Shown here in pieces: positions 60,129 through 64,000 of a DNA stretch of 64,000 bases; the first letter of the stretch is position 1, and the number at the start of each line of letters is the position of its first letter. Origin of the DNA: Holophagales bacterium. GTDB lineage: Bacteria; Acidobacteriota; Thermoanaerobaculia; UBA5066. The position numbers and the translations under genes were made by a program. The notes below the pieces were generated by a model. It searched no databases. It saw nothing but the letters and a program-made list of their open reading frames with translations, and was not told the origin of the DNA. Where the stretch lies: positions 111,389 to 175,388 of the forward strand of contig JADKBZ010000014.1 of the NCBI GenBank assembly GCA_016714815.1, written 5' to 3'.

Positions 60129-60155
60129 GGGCCGGCCCCGGAACGGGGCCGGCCC
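60129..60155. terminator. Hairpin between convergent genes
   Basis: A perfect 12-bp stem (GGGCCGGCCCCG / CGGGGCCGGCCC) with loop GAA lies between the transporter and the acyl-CoA ligase, a likely bidirectional terminator. Confidence 0.7.
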
Positions 60156-60163
60156 TTCGAACT

Positions 60164-61951
60164 TCAGTCTCCCTTGTAGAGCCCGTCGATGACCGACTTG
60201 TACTTCTGGTCGACGATGCGGCGCTTGACCTTGAGGGTCGGGGTCAGCTCGCCCCCCTCGATCGTCAGCTCCGCCGGGAGGAGCTTGAAGGCGTTGATGA
60301 CCTGCTCGTGCGGCTTGTTCAGGTTCCAGCGGTCGATGATCCCCTGGTAGATCTGGAGGACCCGGGGCTCCTGCAGGAGCTGCTCCTCCGAAAGGCCCGA
60401 AAGCCCGTTCTTTGCGGCCCAGTCCTTCAGCTTCTCGAAATTCGGGACGATGAGGCAGGAGAGGAACTTCCGCCGGTCGCCGATGACGACCGGCTGCGAG
60501 ATGAACTGGTCGCCCTTGAGCGCGCTCTCGATCGGCGCCGGGGCGATGTTCTTGCCGTTCGAGTTGACGATGATCTCCTTCTTCCGGTCGGTGATTTTCA
60601 GGAAGCCGTCGCCGTCGATGACGCCGATGTCTCCCGTGTGGAACCAGCCGTCGGAATCGATCGCCTCGGCCGTCGCCTCGGGCTTGCCGTAGTAGCCCTT
60701 CATGACGTGGGGGCCGCGGGTGAGGATCTCGCCGTCGGGAGCGATGACGCACTCGACGCCCGGCAGGATCCGGCCGACGGTCCCGAGCCGCCAGGCGGCG
60801 GGGCCGTTCACGGTGATGACGGGGCTCGTCTCGGTGAGGCCGTAACCCTCGTAGATCTCGACGCCGATGGACCAGAAGAACTCGGCGAGGTCCTTGGCGA
60901 GGGGGGCGCCGCCCGAGACGGCGAAGCGGAAGCGCGAGCCGAGCGCCTCGCGGATCTTCCGGTAGACGAGCCGCTCGTAGAGGAAATGCTGGAGGGCGAG
61001 GACGCCGCCGGGGGTTTTCTTCTCGGCCCGGAGGTCGAGAACCTCCTTCCCGACGGCGAGGGCGCTCTCGAAGAGCTTCTTCTTGGCCCCGGAGCCCGCG
61101 TCGACCTTGTCGAGGACGCGCGCGTAGACCTTCTCGTAGACGCGCGGCACGGCGCCGAACATGTGGGGGTTCACCTCTCCGAGGTTGTCGCGCAGCTTGT
61201 CGATCGACTCGGCGAAGGCGACCGTGGCGCCCCGGTGGTAGTAGCAGTACTCGAGGAGGCGCTCGAAGACGTGGGCGAGGGGCAGGAACGACATGGCGAC
61301 GGCCGAGGAGTCGAACGGGAGGACCGTGCAGCCGGCGAGGACGTTGGAGACGAAGTTGTTCTGCGTGAGCATCGCCCCCTTCGGCTCTCCGGTCGTCCCG
61401 GAGGTGTAGATGAAGGTGGCGAGGTCCTCGGGCTTCCTCGCGCCGGCCCGCGCGTCGAACGTCGCGGGGGCCGAAAGGTGCGCCTTTCTCCCCTCCTCGA
61501 GGAGCTTCGCGAACGGTTTCCCGCCGCCTCCGGCGTGGTCGAAGACGAAGACGTGCTTGAGCTTCGGGCACTTCGGCTGGGCGGCGACGAGCTTGGCGGC
61601 CTGCTCGGGCGTGGAGGCGAAGGCGACGGTCGCGCCGCAGTCGCGGACGATGTACTCGGCCTGGTCCGCGACCATCGTCGGGAAGACCGGCACGAGGACC
61701 GCGCCCCAGCACTGGCAGGCGAAGTCGATCATCGGCCACTCGGGACGGTTCTCCGAGAGGAGGACGACCGCTCCTCCGTCGGGGATACCGAGGGTCCCGA
61801 AGGCGCCGGCGACGGCTTTCACGTCGTCCGCGAAGGCAGAGGACGAGACCGGAAGCCACGTCCCTTGTTTCTTGTGCAGGAGGAGGTCGGGCTTGCCCAG
61901 CGTCTCGAGGTTGCGGAACACGTCAACGAGGGTGCGCGGTGTCGTCATCAT
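60164..61951 (-). CDS. Long-chain acyl-CoA synthetase (AMP-binding)
   Basis: This is an adenylating enzyme of 595 residues that activates fatty acids with ATP and CoA. The P-loop-like motif is IYTSGTTGEPKGAML, with YEGYGLTETSPV (A5), DGWFHTGDIGVIDGDGFLKI (A7/A8, in part) and ITDRKKEIIVNSNGKNIAP. The N-terminus WPMIDFACQCWGAVLVPVFP is typical of long-chain (Faa1-type) bacterial enzymes. Start is ATG 61951 or ATG 61948; GGGGAGG immediately precedes them, so the second may be used. It would feed the beta-oxidation operon. A TATAAT box lies at 61989-61984. Confidence 0.95.
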   Translation of the reverse strand: MMTTPRTLVDVFRNLETLGKPDLLLHKKQGTWLPVSSSAFADDVKAVAGAFGTLGIPDGGAVVLLSENRPEWPMIDFACQCWGAVLVPVFPTMVADQAEYIVRDCGATVAFASTPEQAAKLVAAQPKCPKLKHVFVFDHAGGGGKPFAKLLEEGRKAHLSAPATFDARAGARKPEDLATFIYTSGTTGEPKGAMLTQNNFVSNVLAGCTVLPFDSSAVAMSFLPLAHVFERLLEYCYYHRGATVAFAESIDKLRDNLGEVNPHMFGAVPRVYEKVYARVLDKVDAGSGAKKKLFESALAVGKEVLDLRAEKKTPGGVLALQHFLYERLVYRKIREALGSRFRFAVSGGAPLAKDLAEFFWSIGVEIYEGYGLTETSPVITVNGPAAWRLGTVGRILPGVECVIAPDGEILTRGPHVMKGYYGKPEATAEAIDSDGWFHTGDIGVIDGDGFLKITDRKKEIIVNSNGKNIAPAPIESALKGDQFISQPVVIGDRRKFLSCLIVPNFEKLKDWAAKNGLSGLSEEQLLQEPRVLQIYQGIIDRWNLNKPHEQVINAFKLLPAELTIEGGELTPTLKVKRRIVDQKYKSVIDGLYKGD

Positions 61952-61983
61952 CCTCCCCTTCCCGGCCCTGAAAGCAACGCAGC

Positions 61984-61989
61984 ATTATA
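61984..61989 (-). promoter_or_regulatory. -10 box (TATAAT) of the acyl-CoA synthetase gene
   Basis: A perfect TATAAT on the minus strand lies 32 nt before ATG 61951, leaving a leader with GGGGAGG. Its complement ATTATA may also serve the divergent SDR gene. Confidence 0.5.
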
Positions 61990-62032
61990 GGTGCAGCGCG
62001 GCAAACCCGGCACCGGTGAGACACTCCCCGCC

Positions 62033-62752
62033 GTGAGACCCGTGGCTCTCGTGACCGGAGCATCCCGCCGCCTGGGGCGGGCTCTCGCCGAGGGAGCCGC
62101 CCGGGCGGGGTACGACGTCGCCGTCCACTTCCGGAGCGACCCGGCGGCGGCCGCGGAGGCGGTGGCGGCGTTCGGCCTCCTCGGCGTCCGGGCCGAGGCG
62201 TTCGCAGCCGACCTCGGGGAGCCGGGGGCGCCCGGGAGGCTCGTGGAGGCCGTCCTGCAACGGTTCGGCCGGCTCGACCTCCTCGTCCACTCGGCGTCCC
62301 CCTGGCTCGAGAAGCCGGTCGGCGAGATTTCCGAGGAAGACTGGGACGCCGTCGCCTCGGTCGGCCCGCGCGCCGCGTTCTTCCTCTCCCAGGCCGCGGC
62401 CCCGGCGCTCGCGGCCAGGGACGGGGCGATCCTCCTCGTCTCCGACGTCGCCTCGACGAAGGCGTGGCCGCGCCACGTTCCGCACGCGGCCGCCAAGGCC
62501 GCGATCGACGCCCTCGTCCGGAACCTCGCCGTGGCTCTCGCGCCATCCGTCCGCGTGAACGGGATCGCTCCCGGAATCGTCCTGCCACCGGCCGACGTTC
62601 CCCCGGCAGCCGTCGAGAGCCTCGTCGGAAGGACGCCGCTGAAGCGGCTGGTCGCCGTCGAAGACCTCGTTTCGGCGGCCCTCCTCCTCGCCACGAACCG
62701 GTCGGTCACGGGTCAGATCCTGGCGGTGGACGCCGGCCGCTCCGTGGTCTGA
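62033..62752 (+). CDS. SDR family protein (pteridine reductase/FolM-like) with His in place of catalytic Tyr
   Basis: This is a short-chain dehydrogenase of 239 residues. The N-terminus VALVTGASRRLGRALAE has the TGxxRRxG variant typical of pteridine reductases and FolM. Other marks are LLVHSASPW (NNAG region) and SDVAST. The YxxxK motif reads HAAAK (H151, K155), a His at the catalytic Tyr position as in the SDR at 3629. GTG 62033 is chosen because the family begins a few residues before the first strand; GTG 61991 is in frame upstream. It is divergent from the acyl-CoA synthetase gene. Confidence 0.82.
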   Translation: MRPVALVTGASRRLGRALAEGAARAGYDVAVHFRSDPAAAAEAVAAFGLLGVRAEAFAADLGEPGAPGRLVEAVLQRFGRLDLLVHSASPWLEKPVGEISEEDWDAVASVGPRAAFFLSQAAAPALAARDGAILLVSDVASTKAWPRHVPHAAAKAAIDALVRNLAVALAPSVRVNGIAPGIVLPPADVPPAAVESLVGRTPLKRLVAVEDLVSAALLLATNRSVTGQILAVDAGRSVV

Positions 62753-62758
62753 CCGGAT

Positions 62759-62764
62759 TAGACT
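62759..62764 (+). promoter_or_regulatory. -10 box (TAGACT) of the BMP-family gene
   Basis: TAGACT ends 9 nt before ATG 62774; no ribosome site is evident, so a short or absent leader is likely. Confidence 0.35.
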
Positions 62765-62773
62765 TCGGACGAC

Positions 62774-63766
62774 ATGACGACCCGGCGCCGCATCTTCCTC
62801 GCCCTCCTCGCCGCTCCTCTTCTCGCTGGCCTCCCGTCCTGCAGGAAGGAGACGGCGCCGAAGGCCCCGGCCGGGTTCCGGGTCGGGCTCCTGACCCCGG
62901 GCCCCGTCTCCGACGCGGGCTGGAACGCCGGGGCGTTCGAGGGCCTGAAGGCGATCGAGAAGGAGCTGGGGGCGAAGGTCTCCCACGTCCAGGTGAAGAC
63001 GCCGTCGGAGTTCGAGGAGCAGTTCCGGGCCTACGCCTCCGAAGGCTATTCCCTCTGCTTCGGGCACGGCTTCGAGTTCCAGGACGCGGCCGCGCGCGTG
63101 GCGAAGGACTTTCCGGGCACGGTCTTCGTGACGACCTCGGGCTCGCGGACGTCGAAGAACCAGGCACCCCTCGTCTTCGAGCTGGAGCAGGCGACCTACC
63201 TCTGCGGTCTCGTGGCGGGACGCATGTCGAAGACGGCGAAGGCGGGAATGGTGGGCGGGGTCGAGCTGCCGTCGATCAAGTCGACGTTCCTGGCGTTCGA
63301 CGCCGGACTGAAGGCCGGAAACCCCGGGGCGAAGGCGACGACGGTCTTCACGGGCTCCTTCGAGGACGTGGCCGGGGCCAAGGCGGCGGCCCTCGCGCTC
63401 GTCGACGAGGGAAGCGACTTCCTCTTCCACAACGCCAACGCGGCCGCTCTCGGCGTCTTCAGCGCCGCGACGGAGCGCGGCGTCTGGGCCTTCGGCTCCA
63501 ACAAGGACCAGAACGCCCTCGCCCCGAGCGTCCTCGCCTCGGCGGTCATCGACCTGCCGCGCGCCTTCGTGGAAGCGGCCCGGACGGTGAAGGAAGGCCG
63601 GTTCGACGGCCAGCCGATCCGCTACGGCCTGAAGAGCGGCGTGATCTCCTTCGTCTGGAACCCCGCGGCCCTCGGGCGGGTCCCGGCCCCCGTGGTGGAC
63701 GAGGTGGAGCGGACGAAGGAGCGGATCGTCTCCGGCGAGCTCGTCGTCCCGAGGGGCAACTTCTGA
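62774..63766 (+). CDS. BMP-family ABC transporter substrate-binding lipoprotein
   Basis: This is a 330-residue basic-membrane-protein family binder, likely for purine nucleosides (PnrA-like). A lipoprotein signal ends AGLPSC. The mature start FRVGLLTPGPVSDAGWNAGAFEGL (in part) is family-typical, followed by GHGFEFQDAA and a hinge with FHNANAAALGVFSAA. An ABC ATPase starts 31 bp downstream; permeases should follow outside the window. Function ties to the nucleoside salvage operon at 36932-43734. Confidence 0.92.
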   Translation: MTTRRRIFLALLAAPLLAGLPSCRKETAPKAPAGFRVGLLTPGPVSDAGWNAGAFEGLKAIEKELGAKVSHVQVKTPSEFEEQFRAYASEGYSLCFGHGFEFQDAAARVAKDFPGTVFVTTSGSRTSKNQAPLVFELEQATYLCGLVAGRMSKTAKAGMVGGVELPSIKSTFLAFDAGLKAGNPGAKATTVFTGSFEDVAGAKAAALALVDEGSDFLFHNANAAALGVFSAATERGVWAFGSNKDQNALAPSVLASAVIDLPRAFVEAARTVKEGRFDGQPIRYGLKSGVISFVWNPAALGRVPAPVVDEVERTKERIVSGELVVPRGNF

Positions 63767-63797
63767 ACGGGGCCCCGGTCTCTTCGCCGGTCCGTCC

Positions 63798-64000
63798 GTG
63801 AGCCCGGGTCCCTTCGCGCTCGAGCTTTCGGGCGTTGCGAAGTCGTTCGGAGCCGTCCGCGCTCTCGACGGGGCGCGCATCGCGATCCGCCCTGGGGAGA
63901 TCCACGCCCTCCTCGGCGAGAACGGCGCCGGGAAGTCGACGCTGGTCGCGATCGCCGCCGGCTTCCTTCGGGCGGACGCGGGCGAGGTCCGCTGCGACGG
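63798..64000 (+). CDS. ABC transporter ATP-binding protein, nucleoside-importer type, partial
   Basis: Only the first 67 or so codons are in the window. They read FALELSGVAKSFGAVRALDG, IRPGEIHALLGENGAGKST (Walker A) and VAIAAGFLRADAGEV. The HALLGENGAGKST form is typical of sugar/nucleoside importer ATPases with two fused ABC domains. GTG 63798 is the start. It belongs with the BMP lipoprotein upstream. Confidence 0.9.
   Translation, partial: MSPGPFALELSGVAKSFGAVRALDGARIAIRPGEIHALLGENGAGKSTLVAIAAGFLRADAGEVRCD

Overview
The window is a GC-rich bacterial chromosome segment with very little intergenic space. Most neighbouring genes on a strand overlap by 4 bp (ATGA, GTGA, TTGA), GTG and TTG starts are common, and leucine is mostly CTC. 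No 16S rRNA or other taxonomic marker is present. The large secreted protein at 54219-59124, the gene mix and the composition suggest Acidobacteriota, perhaps a Thermoanaerobaculia-like lineage. That placement is an inference.

Layout. 68-5342: purA, two tandem secreted paralogues, tRNA-Lys, an SDR enzyme and an unknown membrane-anchored protein. 5380-8683: a nucleotidyltransferase pair, tRNA-Glu and a frameshifted M3 peptidase. 8736-13487: a membrane protein, an M41-like protein that lacks a zinc ligand, a hydrolase, and a divergent PLP pair that could run reverse transsulfuration. 13507-17789: a bd-type oxidase-like pair with a fused c-type haem domain, a patatin and a SirB1-like protein. 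17782-24519: a glycosyltransferase, then a six-gene operon that joins a zinc importer (ZnuABC) to an FtsX-type ABC exporter and a LolA-like protein, with a divergent His-rich protein. 24529-29787: ABC-F, CinA, GpsA and an amidotransferase-like protein in one overlapping unit.

29831-36864 is a signalling region. It holds a cNMP-binding diguanylate cyclase, a divergent HisKA/receiver/class III cyclase protein, a single-domain receiver, and a second cNMP-binding protein. A carboxylesterase and an outer-membrane-factor fragment interrupt it. 36932-46063 is one long minus-strand run: a peroxiredoxin with a histone H1-like tail, a HesB-like protein, a TPR membrane protein, then nucleoside salvage (deoB, nupC, pnp, cdd, an exported MTA/SAH-type deaminase, deoA). 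46121-53890: a ThiD-like protein, a 29-bp-arm palindrome, an MBL hydrolase and a fatty-acid beta-oxidation operon under a TetR/FadR-like regulator with a recognisable operator. 54219-64000: a giant modular secreted protein, an acetate-transporter-like protein with a soluble tail, an acyl-CoA ligase, a second SDR, and the start of a BMP-type ABC importer that may feed nucleosides to the salvage genes.

Three points run through the window. About ten genes have a TANNNT-type box 6-9 nt before the start codon and no Shine-Dalgarno sequence, which suggests leaderless mRNAs. Four loci (three CDS and the tRNA-Glu acceptor stem) carry single-base indels, three of them in homopolymers, which suggests residual sequencing error. 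Several enzymes carry substitutions at catalytic positions (two SDRs with His for Tyr, an M41-like protein with HEAGR, a ThiD-like kinase with Gly for Cys/Asp). The strongest candidates for undescribed biology are the peroxiredoxin with an H1-like tail and the cyclic-nucleotide/c-di-GMP gene cluster.
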